A stretch of 64,000 bases of DNA from Anthostomella pinea (taxonomy: Eukaryota > Ascomycota > Sordariomycetes > Xylariales > Xylariaceae), in contig CAUWAG010000007.1 in assembly GCA_963556695.1 (NCBI GenBank), forward strand, positions 992,001 to 1,056,000, read 5' to 3'. The notes below the pieces were generated by a model. It ran no database searches. It was not told the origin of the DNA and was given only the letters and a program-made list of their open reading frames with translations. How positions within the stretch are numbered: position 1 is the stretch's first letter; each line of letters starts with the position of its first letter. The position numbers and the translations under genes were made by a program. Positions 12,981 to 25,297 of the stretch are shown piece after piece.

Positions 12981-13481
12981 AGTACCCTATCTTTACGCTT
13001 TTATAACTAAAGACTTAAAGCTTTTTGAAATGAGATACTATAAGAAACTAATATTTGAAAATGCTGAAGTTTTCGTAACTAATTTCTAAATATTTATTTT
13101 CTTAGCGACTAAAATATTAAGAAATAGATATATAAAAGTAAAGTTTAAAATCTTAAATCTTAAATCTTAATAAAGCTATAAGAACATTTAAAAAATCGTA
13201 TAAGTCGTAATAAAGTTATATAATATTAAATGGCATGTAATACACGTATAAGACGATAAACCTTATGTGATAGATTTTTAAAGAAGTAGATATGGTAGAA
13301 AGTTATTTTTATCGAAAATTTAACATTTAATAAAGTAACGTTTACGACCTTTATCTTTAAGATGTCAAAGTTTTTAAATAAACCATTTTAATATTCCAGT
13401 AAACTTAACTATATGTACTATAAGTACTTAAGTTGTATCTATTTTACTGGATTTATCACGATCGCGTAAAGTTGGTGTGTT

Positions 13482-13528
13482 TTGGTGTAAAACAGGGATG
13501 CTCGGAGATTTATGGCCGGGGAGTGTAG
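13482..13528 (-). repeat. imperfect inverted repeat, right arm
   Basis: On the minus strand this reads CCATAAATCTCCGAGCATCC followed by CTGTTTTACACCA, matching the left arm about 500 bp away. The sequence between the arms is AT-rich and shows no coding frame. Confidence 0.7.
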
Positions 13529-14638
13529 CTATTTTTAAATATAAAGTTAAAAATTTTTTATTTTTTTTATTACACGCTGTAAATAAGTTTATACGAATAG
13601 ACCGCAATATTATAAATTTTCAACTTATAACAGTTGGTAACGAGCGCTTTTATAAAGCTATTAATAAGTTTGATGTATAACGATTAAGCTTAAAAAAGCA
13701 GCGATATACGAATGAATTTAATGTTAAAACCAATACTTTTTATTAATAGTTAACGAGATTTAAATAAAACCGGGAAATATAAATAAAACATTAAATTACG
13801 TGCTTTTACCGTTAAAAACCGTATTGTTTAAAATAAAGCAATAAAGTTTATTTTTAATTAAATTAATAACTAGACATAAATATTAAATTAATACCGTACC
13901 AAGCCTAAAAAATGTTATAATATTTACTTTAATAAGCGTCGATTAACTATCGGAAAAACTACTCGATTAAAATAACAACTTATTGAAAATATTTAATTCG
14001 GTATATACTATTGAAAAAAGATTCATTAAAGCTCTTATCGTTATAGATTCTTAAGTCTAATTTAATTAAAAATATTACTACTACTTTTGTAACTAGTAAA
14101 ATAAAAGAGTTTAATTTGAAATTTGAAATTAAAAAGCACTGCTTATTATTTTAAATAACTTTTAAATAACTTTAATAAATAGCAGTAAAACACTAATAAA
14201 TAAAGGAGAAAAAAACAAAAAAACAACGTACTAAACAGCATAATAACAGCTAGATTAAAATTTGTCTTAACATGTACTTACATTTTAATGATAATTATAA
14301 AGGCAATTTAAACGTTATAAAGTTTGATAAGAATTAAAAATATTTTTATTAATACCATATTTGAAGAATAATATTATAATAAAGCAATAAATAAATAAAT
14401 ATTATTTGATTTTGTATTATAAATAATATGTGAGATTTTAGAAGGGTCACAAGCCTTGGGGGTGTGAGCGGTCGCTGCAAATATTGTTGTCATTCTCAAG
14501 TATGCTCGGCAAGGCTAATCTACAGCTAAATACCATACTGCACTATGCCAGGGTGTATCCACTGTTTCTTTGACAGCCTCATAGTGGGTACTGCACCTAA
14601 GGGCACCATATCTGGGATCCAACATCTGATATAATATA

Positions 14639-14891
<253 letters not shown>

Positions 14892-15050
14892 TATATATGT
14901 TGATTGACGTTATTTATATTTATAATACAAATAATTAATATATCATATAATATTAATAAAACTGGTAATATTTTTTTTTTAATAAAATAAATATTAAATC
15001 TATATACCTATTTTAAACTAAATTAAAGTACGGGTCCAAGTTAACATCCT

Positions 15051-18000
15051 TCACTTACAAAGAGCCTGCGACCGAAAAGTGGGTCAAGTCGCTTAGAGAC
15101 CTGACGAATAGTACGTACCAATATGTAGTTTGGCCTGAGCATACGAGGAGGCTTGAAGCTCGTAATAGCGTCATACAGCAGTATATGTGGTGTCGTATAG
15201 ACTGAAAATGCCGATGCAACTTGCGTACAGACTGTACAATTCCGCTGCGCAGGGGTTAAGAGGCCGACTGGTCAACCGAAATACACTGACGTTCGGGGTC
15301 GGTCGAGATTGGGTCTGGTGTGAACGGAGCAGCGCACAATAACCCTAAGAAGCTAAAGGTGGTATCATACGCGAGTCCACATGACGGCAATACTACCACA
15401 AGCTGGCACGAAAGATCTTTTCTGGCTAAGGAGGCTGTTCTGTGGGAATGAGGGGATTTTCGATGAGGTTGCAAGCCGACTGGATGCGCCTCTGTAATCA
15501 AGATGCAATGCACGACATCGGCGAGTGGCGCCGAAGTCGACAGGTGAGTGAGAGCCGATCCGGAGAGGGACATCTGGAATCAGATATTTGATATTGGATG
15601 CCTGGGGAAACCAACGTCGATCGACTCACTCACATGTAGAGGAGATTATGAAGGCAATAAGCCCCACAAGACGTGCATATTGGAATGCAATATTGTGCTA
15701 GGCTCGGGTGTTGGCTAGCTGAGTGGCTGCCAATGATACGATAGCGACGATCGCTGTGTGTTTCCTTTGAGTTGGAGAACACCAAACTCTGGTTGAAAAC
15801 TGAGAGGGGTTCTCAGTGGCTCAAGTTGCTGCAGCGGTGATCTTCAGGTAAGGTACGCCGGGTATCTCGGGAAGAACAGCGGCGGACGAGGCAGTCCTGG
15901 AGTGTATGTTGCAGATTGAAGGGTCCAGTCAAGGTAAGTAGGTCTGCCTCCAATGGACGAGGGCCATGGATCGTATGATGGAACAAGGCGTGGAAGGCTA
16001 GACGCGGTTTGTAATGGGTGACTGGGAAGAGTCGACACGCAACGCGTGGTACTATAGGTACAGTCCTGCGAGCCAACCTTGGAACCTTGGAACAGAGTCT
16101 GCCATGGGCGTCTCTCAACCGGCGGAATATTATCCTTGGACCATTTGACAACGCACTTCGGTACCGTAGAAAGCCAGGGTGTGATCAAGGCAGACCTGAT
16201 TGGGCAAAGCATGAGCTGGAGAACGGATGCGGAAGGTAGGTGAAGCTCCGGCTGTGCGTTGCATCGTAGGTAGCATCGTAGGTATGCCCTCAAGACTCGA
16301 GGAAAAGCTTCGGCAGAGCGGACGGCCAGGCGTGATTCGACAGAGCTTGGAGCTTGGAGCTTGGTCTCGTGGAGTCGTGGTTTTTCCCGTTTTCTGTTGT
16401 GTCTGGGTCCGACGGGTCGTGCCGCGCTCTGCATAAAGGTGCCCTCGACATACAACACCTATGTAGGTCATAGGCCATAAGACGCGGCCTTAATGTGCAT
16501 GGCCACCTTGCTGTATCATCTATGCCGACGTGGAACCCTGCATTCAGGACCGACGTCTCAATGGCGCGGCATGTCCATCGGCGGTTGAGACTTCAGCGAA
16601 GTAGCAAGAGGAGCTCCTTTTTCGGCCAATCCTGTGAGGATGGTTTGCAGGATCTGATGTATTGCTGGCAATGCTGGCAATGCTGACAGAACGCTGGTAA
16701 TGAGGACGGGCGTGCATTGATTGACGGGCGTCAATGACACGACACGTTGCGTGAATTAGTGCTGATCGAGTTTGTCGGCACCGGTGTTGCGTCAAGTTGG
16801 CTTTTGAAGACAAGATATCTCCAGGGCTGGCTGTTGTGTCAATGGTGATACGACTGGAGGTATTATTATCTAATGATCAGGTATCTGAGGTCATCAGTCG
16901 TTGCATTCTCCGTGTTTACCAAGCACGCCGAGAAAAGTGGTGGTGAAGCTGAAAGGCGGCCAAGTGCTGGCCAAGTGCTGGCCAAGCTGCCCAGAAGAAG
17001 CTAAATTCTTACTTGGTAACAGTCCACTGTGCGTGAGGTGATGACATGGAGAGCCCGTCGTACGTGGGGGTCTTTGAAGAACACTTACCTGCATGTGTGC
17101 ATGTATGGGAATGTAACGGCTGTGTATGCATATGGCGGGGTATATGTCTTGTACGATGTTCGCAGACACACTGCCCAGATACAGTATATAAGGTACAACA
17201 AGGATGCTTCTCTCCGATCTTACCTTGGCGTACACCTCGAATTTGATTTTCTTTGTCTCGCCTTTCATGTATCTAGTGGCTCCCTGACTCTAACGACGCG
17301 TAGGCAGACGGTAGTGGAGGGTGGAAAACAATCCTCCCGTTTTCTGCATTCATAGTAGGTGGGTGGTACAAACTGAATCCACGTTACATCGTGGTTCATC
17401 TCCATCCTTGGCGCAGTCTAGGGCTGGCCACTGATGCAACGGCCAGGCGCACCTAGCCCCCACTGCCAAGAACCCCTCCATCGTGCCGTCTCCATTATAT
17501 ATGCAGGTAATCACAGTGTACACACACAGTAAACACTGCCCTGTGTTCACTGCAGGTGGTCAGTCTGGTCCGGAGCTGGGGAGTGATAATCGGAAAAAGA
17601 GGCATGTGGACACCTGCACAGACACAGTGAAGAGGACCCCCGCTAATCGGTTGGGACTGGAGAGACCGGATTCGCAGAGATTCGCACGTCCAATGATTTC
17701 ATTTTTCTCGGTATGCTACAGTACCTGCCGACCGATATCGTCAATCTCATCAACCGCAAATCCTCACCTCCATGCACCCCCAAATCGTGTGCCAGCCCTC
17801 GCCCATTCGCCACCTGCACTCGCCCACCTACCTTACCTCCCACCTACTGTACCTCAGGCTGCACGTGCACCGGTACCTGTACCTCGTCCTTGACCGGGAC
17901 CAGGACCAGGACCAGGACCAGGACCAGGTCTTGCTGCTTGTTGCTTGTTGCTGCTGCTGGCACTGGAACGCACATGCTCGAGCTCGTGAAGTCGCATCGA

Positions 18001-19405
18001 ATCGCATCTGCATATCCTCTACGACAGGACGACGACGTCTGCCTCCCATTCTTAGACGTTTTTGGACACAACGCTGTTCTGCTTCTCCTTCCGTACCTTA
18101 ACTCTGCAGGTTACATTCTACTATTCGCTCGGCGCCACCACTGCATCAGCGTCTTCAACTGGCCTAGAATCGCAACGAATTGACTACCTCACCTGGGTAA
18201 ACTTTACATGTGGATGTCCGTGCTGACATCGTCTTGACCTTCTTTTGCTTTTTCCCACCCGTTCGCCCACGCCCACGCCCACGCCCGCGTCTGCAATGCC
18301 CACTCTGCGCAGTCTGCCATTGCTTATGCTTCCAGCGCATGCATATTAGATATCCAATGCAGAGCGCGTCGCCGTGCTCTATCTAAGGGGGCCTCTCTGA
18401 ATAATTCCGTCACACACGCAGCCGGTTCGTGGACGTCTGCCTCGACGTCGTCATCCACCACACTCACACGGCGAATACATATCCCCAGGTCGCCGAACAC
18501 CCACCACACCGCCCGCCACCAGTCATCCGAGTCGCCGGCAGCACCCAGTACTCCAGCTGCCAGTATCCAATGCGAACTGCTTCAGACGTCCCGGGTAGCT
18601 GCAGGAGCATCGACCATCCCGCATACCACCCCAGCCAGACGCCCCAGTGCCTTATCCGCCGCCGTGTGACTCCCTGAGAGTCAGACCACGAGCGCCTCCG
18701 CGTTGCCGGCCCGTCCTTGTCCCTGCTGGGAGTGCTCAAGCTCTCAACCCCCCGCGATCTGTGCCAGCCCAGCGGATAGAGCCGTCCGTTGAGGCCCAGC
18801 CAGCCCCGGCCCCCGTCGCACAAGGAACGCCTCTTTGGCACGGGGAAGCTGCCTATTGGAGTTTGGCTTGCCAGACCTCGCTGAATACGAGCAACTGCCT
18901 GCCGTTGCGCTGTGTTCGCACGAGACCATCCTCCCCTCGACTGCCCAACTGCTGGCACTACCAGCCCAGTGGGCGTCAGTGAGCGTCGTTGCACCGCGGG
19001 AGCGCACAGCGCCATCGCACCTGGTCCACGTCCCACGTACGCGCGCTAACTAGAGCTTGATACTATTCCCAGCTCTGCTGTTCAGCTCTCGGCATCGTCA
19101 TCGGCTTGCATAACTCTGGAGATCATTGCTACTGGCCAGCAATCCAGACCCCGGCTTCAGCAGCCCAGGGCGGCCCAAAGAGCGGTGGGAGGACTGCATT
19201 GGTTTATGGAATACGGGCCATAGGAAAGCCTGGAAGTTGGAGTGCCTGCCCTGGACCGCGACCGTGACACTCCCGCAGGAGTCCGCAAGCTACACGGTTT
19301 TGCAAGGAGGTGTGGTTGCGTCAATAGTGAGCCAGGGCTTGCATTGCCGTATACTTCGTTAGGCGTGGATATCTGGCGGTGATTTTATATAAAACCCAAG
19401 ACAAG
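15051..19405. other. gene-poor region upstream of the ERT1/AcuK gene
   Basis: About 4.3 kb of normal composition with no supported gene. Several frames of 100-200 codons exist, but they lack motifs, splice logic and compositional bias. The part from about 17.7 kb on is rich in pyrimidines and CCCACG/CACC words, as in promoters and long 5' UTRs of fungal regulators, and probably belongs to the gene starting at 19406. Short tandem repeats occur at 16365 (GCTTGGA), 16670 (CTGGCAATG) and 16960 (GGCCAAGTGCT). Confidence 0.5.
17897..17928. repeat. (GGACCA) hexamer repeat
   Basis: About five copies of GGACCA in a row, followed by TTGCTG/TTGCTT words. Noncoding, in the upstream region of the Zn2Cys6 regulator gene. 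Confidence 0.9.
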
Positions 19406-21722
19406 ATGCCGGACGACGTTGAGCCAAACGGGACCGAGGTCTCAGATGTCATGTCTGACAACGAGAACGACCTCGACGACGGCGAACATCCCATCAAAGA
19501 CGACGACGACGAGAAGATGCCTGATTCCAACACTTCGCCAGAGGCCGGCGCCGAAAATTCGGGAGAGGTGAAGAAGAAATATGATCCCAAAGATCCCCAT
19601 CGTCCTCGGCGCAAGAAGGCCAGACGTGCGTGTTTTGCTTGTCAGCGGGCGCATCTGACGTGCGGTAAGTCTCAGCCTCCGCATTTAATTGCCGAAACCC
19701 CATCAGCCTCTCTACCTGGCCCCCACGAGCAACCCCCACGGCGTCCTCCCCCAATTGTGCCTGCGATCACGCGATCACGCGTTTCCATGGTTCCGCGATA
19801 GAGCGTGAACACATACTAAGCCTTCAAATAGGAGATGAGCGGCCTTGCCAGCGATGCATCAAACGCGGTCTGGCCGAAGCTTGCCAGGACGGCGTCCGCA
19901 AGAAGGCGAAATATCTACATGATGCTCCCGCGGACGCGTTGCGCCCAGTATTGGGACCAAACTACAACCCCAGTGCGGCCCCGAAGCAAACCAACGGCGG
20001 GCATCATTCCAATGGTGCTTCCGAAGGTCCCACGTACTTTTCGCAGGCTACCACCGCCCCATCTTACCCCATGTTTACCGGCGTCGCTCAGAGCCAGGTG
20101 ACAGGACTGCCGGAGGGCATGCCCTTCGGGGGCCAACATTCGCCGGTCACGCCCAGATTCCAAGCTCACAATGGCAACAGCTCGGCACAGATGGCCGCCA
20201 TGGCGGGACCTTCTCCGGTATCAGGCGAGATGCCAAACCACTTCTCCACAGCCATGTTCGACCCAAGCAATCCGGCAATATTCAATTTCGACCTGGAAGG
20301 TCTGAACTTTGGAAGTCACTATGGTGCTCTCGAGTTCGGCATGCTCAATCACATGTCTTCTGGTGCTGCAGAGACACCGCCGAGGGAGGCTGTATCTCAC
20401 CCGCCCGGACATGACGTGGGCTATGGCCATTCGGCTATGTTTCCAAACGGTGTCGGCAATCAATACAACCACATGTATGATCAAGGCATGGTCGAGAACT
20501 TCATGAATGTGGACCAAAATAGCAATGCATACCCGCAAGGAAGTCTGCAGCATGGGCTACCTCACGCGTACGCCATAGCAGCAGCCGGGCCGACACCCAA
20601 TAGTTTTTCCAGTCCAGGGACAGACAACACGTCAAGCCCACAGCCGACCAGCTACGGGTTCGATAAATCGCCAACCAGCTGTAGTTATACACCGGCCAGT
20701 ACTCAGTCGATGGCTCAGCCTCCTAGGCCGAAACCGAAGCCTCACAATGCAAACAACAAGGTTGGGCCGCAGGCCTTGCTGGGGAAACGGCAACGTGATC
20801 CGTCTTCGATATACGAGACGGTCAATGAGCCATACCCATATTTGACGGGGTTCCACAACCTCATCACATTTGTTCAGCGTCGATTCTCAGCGAACAAGAC
20901 GCTGCGCATCGCCAAGTCACTTGCGAGCATCCGACCATCCTTCATCGCCTGCACAAGGCATCTCAACAGACAAGACCTCATTTTCATGGAGAAGTGTCTC
21001 CAACGGACTTTGTTCGAGTACGAGGACTTCATGGGGCACTGCTCAGCGCCGACGATCGTTTGCCGGAGAACGGGTGAAGTGGCGGCTGTGAACAAAGAAT
21101 TCATCGCTCTCACGGGGTGGACGAAGGATGTGCTGTTGGGCAAGGAGCCTAATGGAAATGCCAACACCGGGCGATCCGGGTCGGAATCAGGCACTCTCAG
21201 TAATTCGAGCAGAGCAGAGTTTACAACGCCGCGACTGAAGACTGTTCAACCTGATACAGGCAACGGGTCTGATGGGGCTCTGCAGCCAGTCTTCATCGCC
21301 GAATTCATGGATGACGACAGCGTTATCCAATTCTACGAAGATTTCGCTCAACTGGCTTTCGGGGACAGCCGAGGGCACGTGACGAGGAAATGTCGACTGC
21401 TGAAGTACCGAACGAAAGAAATGAACGACAGCATCGCGAATGAGGAGTCGCCTCAGCGGGAAAAGCGAAGCAGCATCCTCAGTAAACGAGTCACCAAGAT
21501 AGATGGTGAACACGGCATATCGAAGCTTGAGAAGGACGGCAAGATTGACTGCACGTTCTGCTGGACAATCAAACGTGATGTCTTCGATATCCCTATGCTG
21601 ATCGTCATGAATGTGAGTCTCTGACCACGCAATTGCTGCCTTGTTGATAAACCGCTGACCAAATGGGCCACAAGTTCCTGCCGTGTTACTACCGTACCCA
21701 AGATCAGCACCTCGCAGTGTAA
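19406..21722 (+). CDS. ERT1: transcription activator of gluconeogenesis, Zn2Cys6 + PAS (ERT1/AcuK-like)
   Basis: Nuclear regulator of gluconeogenic genes such as PEP carboxykinase and fructose bisphosphatase. Three exons (19406-19664, 19832-21612, 21675-21722) give 695 residues. An acidic N-terminus leads to a basic [10 protein letters not shown] run and the binuclear zinc cluster with Cys76, 79, 86, 92, 95 and 102; the first intron falls right after the third cysteine. Joining produces [16 protein letters not shown], typical of this family. A long Gln/Ser/Pro-rich middle is followed near residues 380-430 by a PAS-like region ([23 protein letters not shown]). The last exon restores the expected MLIVMNFLPC ending. 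Aspergilli have two such proteins, AcuK and AcuM; the sequence fits AcuK/ERT1 better from memory, but this was not tested. Confidence 0.9.
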
Positions 21723-22151
21723 CCTCTAATGGGGTTAGCTTGGGACTTCTTCTTCTATCTCTGAGACATTCCGCGTATATCTCCTTTGGCATATGGGCTA
21801 CATATCGCATGGGCGGCGTTCTGGATGGAGCTCGCATTTAGCGCTCTTCTCCCCCTCGTGGGAGCTGGTCATTCATCTTTTACTGCATGTACTTTCTCAA
21901 GTCTGTCATATAGAGACGTGACATAAATCAGGAGTACACATCGGCTTAAAAGGCCGAAGTCAAACGACACGTCTGTCTTACAAATGCTGTGTGACGTCGT
22001 CCATTCTAATCTAGGTCTTCCTTGCATCCAAACTCCTGTGCGCCCACAAGTCCACGTATATACTATATGTCTAGCCACGGAGCGTCGGTGTCCTTTGGAT
22101 GATTCGAGCTCTTCGATCACCCGCGGCATGACAAATCACATGTTATATACT
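21723..22151. other. convergent 3' intergenic region
   Basis: The regulator gene (plus) and riboflavin kinase (minus) run toward each other here. I see 3' UTR-like sequence and no gene. Confidence 0.6.
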
Positions 22152-22997
22152 TCAATCCTCCCGCACAAGCCACCCCCCATCCAGCGTCCCCGAGCCCGCC
22201 TCGCCAGCAACAGCCCCAGCCCCTACACCCCCGACAACAACGCCCTCCCTCGGCGTCCACGCCGCACGCGCCAGGCTCTGGCGCGCAACATCACAGTCGA
22301 TATTGATGTCCTCGACCAGGGCCTCCAGCCCGCTGTAGTCGCGCTCCTCGCGCACGAAGCCCAGGATCAGCAGGCGCATGGGCACGCCGTAGAAGTCGGC
22401 CGCGAACTTGTGCAGGACGTGCACCTCGGCTGAGCGTATAGAGTTTTTGTAGAATGGGTTGTAGCCTATGGACATTACCATGGGGTAGATGTGGTATTGG
22501 CGGTTCGGGGTGGTCGAGGAGGGGGTGGTTGTGGAAGGGTCTTGCGTGGTTGATGGGGTGTTGGTTGGGGGGGTGGTCGAGGGAGCATCGGAGGAGGTGC
22601 TGGTTGAGATGGAGATCTCGGTCGTCACCAGTGGTGGTGATGTGAGGCCGTCGCTCGTCTCGGATTTCGCTGCTGTTTCGGCTGGTGCCGCCGCGTCCGA
22701 ACCCTCATGAGCCCCGGCCGTGATGGTCGTAGTCACCGGCCGTATCTTCCCCCCATTACCGGGATGATCCGCATGCGACCCCGGCAGCGCCAGCGACGCC
22801 CACCCGAAGTAAACCCCCGACTTGGCGTCGGCGATCCACGGCGTTGCGGTGGTGTCCACCGGTAGGTTCGCCGTCGGGATGCCCAGCTCCTTGGACCCGC
22901 GCCCGAAGCCCGATATCACGGTGCCCTCCATGCGCAGCGGGTAGGGCGGCTCGGGGCCCGCGTCGGGGTATAGGATGCGCGGGCGCTGGGAGGCCAT
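22152..22997 (-). CDS. FMN1: riboflavin kinase with long Ser/Thr/Pro insert
   Basis: Transfers phosphate from ATP to riboflavin to make FMN, the first step toward FAD. One exon, 281 residues. The nucleotide/flavin motif GRGSKELGIPTAN lies at about 32-44, then SGVYFGWA, and after the insert MVMSIGYNPFYKNSIRSAEVHVLH, where the Glu of SAEVHVLH is the expected catalytic base, then DFYGVPMRLLILGFVREERDYSGLEALVEDI. Residues ~72-166 are a low-complexity insert rich in Ser, Thr, Pro and Ala, placed between two core strands. The C-terminus is a Gly/Val/Ala-rich tail. Start context is GCCATGGCC. Fungal homologues often carry shorter inserts at the same site; the core looks complete. Confidence 0.92.
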   Translation of the reverse strand: MASQRPRILYPDAGPEPPYPLRMEGTVISGFGRGSKELGIPTANLPVDTTATPWIADAKSGVYFGWASLALPGSHADHPGNGGKIRPVTTTITAGAHEGSDAAAPAETAAKSETSDGLTSPPLVTTEISISTSTSSDAPSTTPPTNTPSTTQDPSTTTPSSTTPNRQYHIYPMVMSIGYNPFYKNSIRSAEVHVLHKFAADFYGVPMRLLILGFVREERDYSGLEALVEDINIDCDVARQSLARAAWTPREGVVVGGVGAGAVAGEAGSGTLDGGWLVRED

Positions 22998-25297
22998 GGT
23001 GGGAGGGGCAGGACGGTTTGCGAGGGAGGGGACGGGGTCTTTGATGGCAGAGAGAGAGGATTGCCCGAATTGGATGTTGGGGTTCGGTAGGTATGGTTAA
23101 GTTATATGTTATAAGGTATGGCTGGCAATGATGGACCGTGTGGTGTGACACGAGGGGAGGGTTGGACGGATGACGGATGGATGGTAGGGTTAATTGTCAG
23201 TGATCAGCTCAAGGTCTTCCGTCTGCAATCGGTGGCGGGGCTTATCAATCTTATACCCGACAGATAATCCCGTTGGTCTTGCTTAAGTCCGAACGCAGTC
23301 CACATTAGGGGATCGACACCCGTCATGCAGGTACCAGCCGGAGTGAACAGTGATGGGACTGATGACTTGCAGATTACAGGAACGGACCGGGGGGTGATCG
23401 GGTGGCAGATCTCGTTCATTTGCTCATGAGTCATTGGGCTGGTTGTGTCAAACTATCAATGCGGCTGGAGAATAGTCATAGTCTACAAATAGGGGCGCCC
23501 GGCCGCATTTGATTGGCTAGGCGATTTGTATAGAGTTTAGAGCTGAGTAGTTGACCATCTCTGCAGTTGACAACCTCCCCGCCACTCTGTATGGAGGTTG
23601 AAGACGGGCCCGTGCCCACCAGATACAGTATAGTTGAGGGTATATGCGGTCCTCTCCACGTGATTTTAGCAATTCCCCTCGTAGCCGTCCTGATTTCCTG
23701 CCAGCCAGGCAGCCCATGGGATAAAATCAACACAGCCACCACATGAGCAACCCTACTACAAATCCTTAATCCCGCCACATGACCAAAACTTCATAATACA
23801 TAGTCTTGATAGGTAGCTAAATCAAGCCAATGGCATTACATCTGTAATTTTTTCCAATTTTTAACAGTCCTCCCGAGTGCACTTAGAGCAGTTTACGGGT
23901 GGCTGGTCATGCCAGGTCCTCTGGTGCTTGTGTTGATGTTGTTGCGTGGCGGACACGCCAGCTCTGCGTTGTCTGCCGTGGTCTCTCTTGCTTACCTGCA
24001 AGGGAGTTGGTCCTGAATTTTTCAAAAGGAGAATTTGCCGGTATTACCATTAGAGATAGATTGACTGTTCCACTTGGACACTTATCAGTTCTGATGCAGG
24101 CATGTATAGCCTTATCAAGTTTGCCTACTCTCTCTCTCGAAGCCACTCGCTTAAATGTCTCTTGTGGTGTTGGAACAGAGGTCAGTCATGAGCCACCAAA
24201 TTTTCTTTCTAAAAAAAGGTTCGCTAGTGTGCTCAAGGTTACGGCAGAGCCTGAATCGATTCCACAACATCGATACCATCTCTCAATCAGCTGAGTTGGG
24301 AACACGAAGTCTCTCAATCGGCCGGGTCATCGTCTACACTCAATGTAAGGTGGTTTGTTCGACTTAACCTATAGCACGGGGACTCTGCTGTTTGTTATCA
24401 TTTAATAAATCTAGGTTTGGCTCTTCCCTCACGGGCGAAGAGCTTAATAATAATAATAACATTAGTCGTCTCTCAATATGCCGGGTTGGGAACACGAAGC
24501 CTTCTTGGGGGCGTAGGTATCAGATGAACACTGTCTGGAAGGATAGCCACTATCGTCGCCGTTTCACTTATCCGGGCATCACAGCCTCAGGGGTTACGCA
24601 TGAGTTTCCTGCTTTATAGAGAGAGCTGATCTGTAGAGTCGTACGTAAACATGGCCCTTACGTGTATTGTGGTTCTAGACACCCGGGTCGGGTGTTGTAC
24701 CGCAGCCCCCTTTTCCGACTAGCGATTGTAGGCGTAGCTGCTATACTTTGCATGTGCCACCTAAACTCTCGTTGTATGTAAGTTTAGTCGTCAGAAACTC
24801 TATAGATGGGAATTGTCTCGGCCAGGCCTATACGACCGGCAGCCACCCGGCTATAGGCGGCGTCGTGGGTTGGTGATCGTGTCCTTATTCTAGCTTCACT
24901 TTGAGTTACGCCTCGCTGGCAGAATGAATATTTCAAGGCCATCATCTCCTCGCCCGTGGTTCCTCTTGGTCGGCTTTTCCTTCTTACCCTCCTACACGTA
25001 CACGATCTTGTCCATCGCCTTGTCTGTCACACAGCCTTCGACACTCATAGCACCCACATCGTTCGCTCCTCATCACAACTTGACGACAACGTATCTTCAC
25101 GAAGCTTTTCTATCATTCTACCCACCAATTGGTCATACTCTATAAGTTGTGCTAACCACACATCACTTCCTACAGTCTAACCATCCTGGATTCCACAGAC
25201 CAACCCCCCCAAACACCACCACCGGGTCTTCTTGAGAACAACCGCTCCGAACTGCAACGTCACGGCAGTTCAATGACCCAGCCCTCACGCACACAAG
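22998..25297. other. intergenic, no gene recognised
   Basis: About 2.3 kb. The first part is the riboflavin kinase promoter. The stretch 24270-24520 contains the word GGGTTGGGAACACGAAG twice with CTCTCAAT on either side, which suggests a small decayed repeat. 24900-25297 is CT-rich and is probably the promoter and 5' UTR of the next gene. Confidence 0.5.

Noticed and set aside
15844..16458. 204-codon minus-strand frame
   Set aside because: No family features, irregular composition and no supporting splice structure; overlapping frames on the other strands are equally long.
18464..19036. 190-codon minus-strand frame upstream of the ERT1-like gene
   Set aside because: No recognisable domain, biased only by local composition, and it lies in promoter-like sequence. 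Kept as noncoding.
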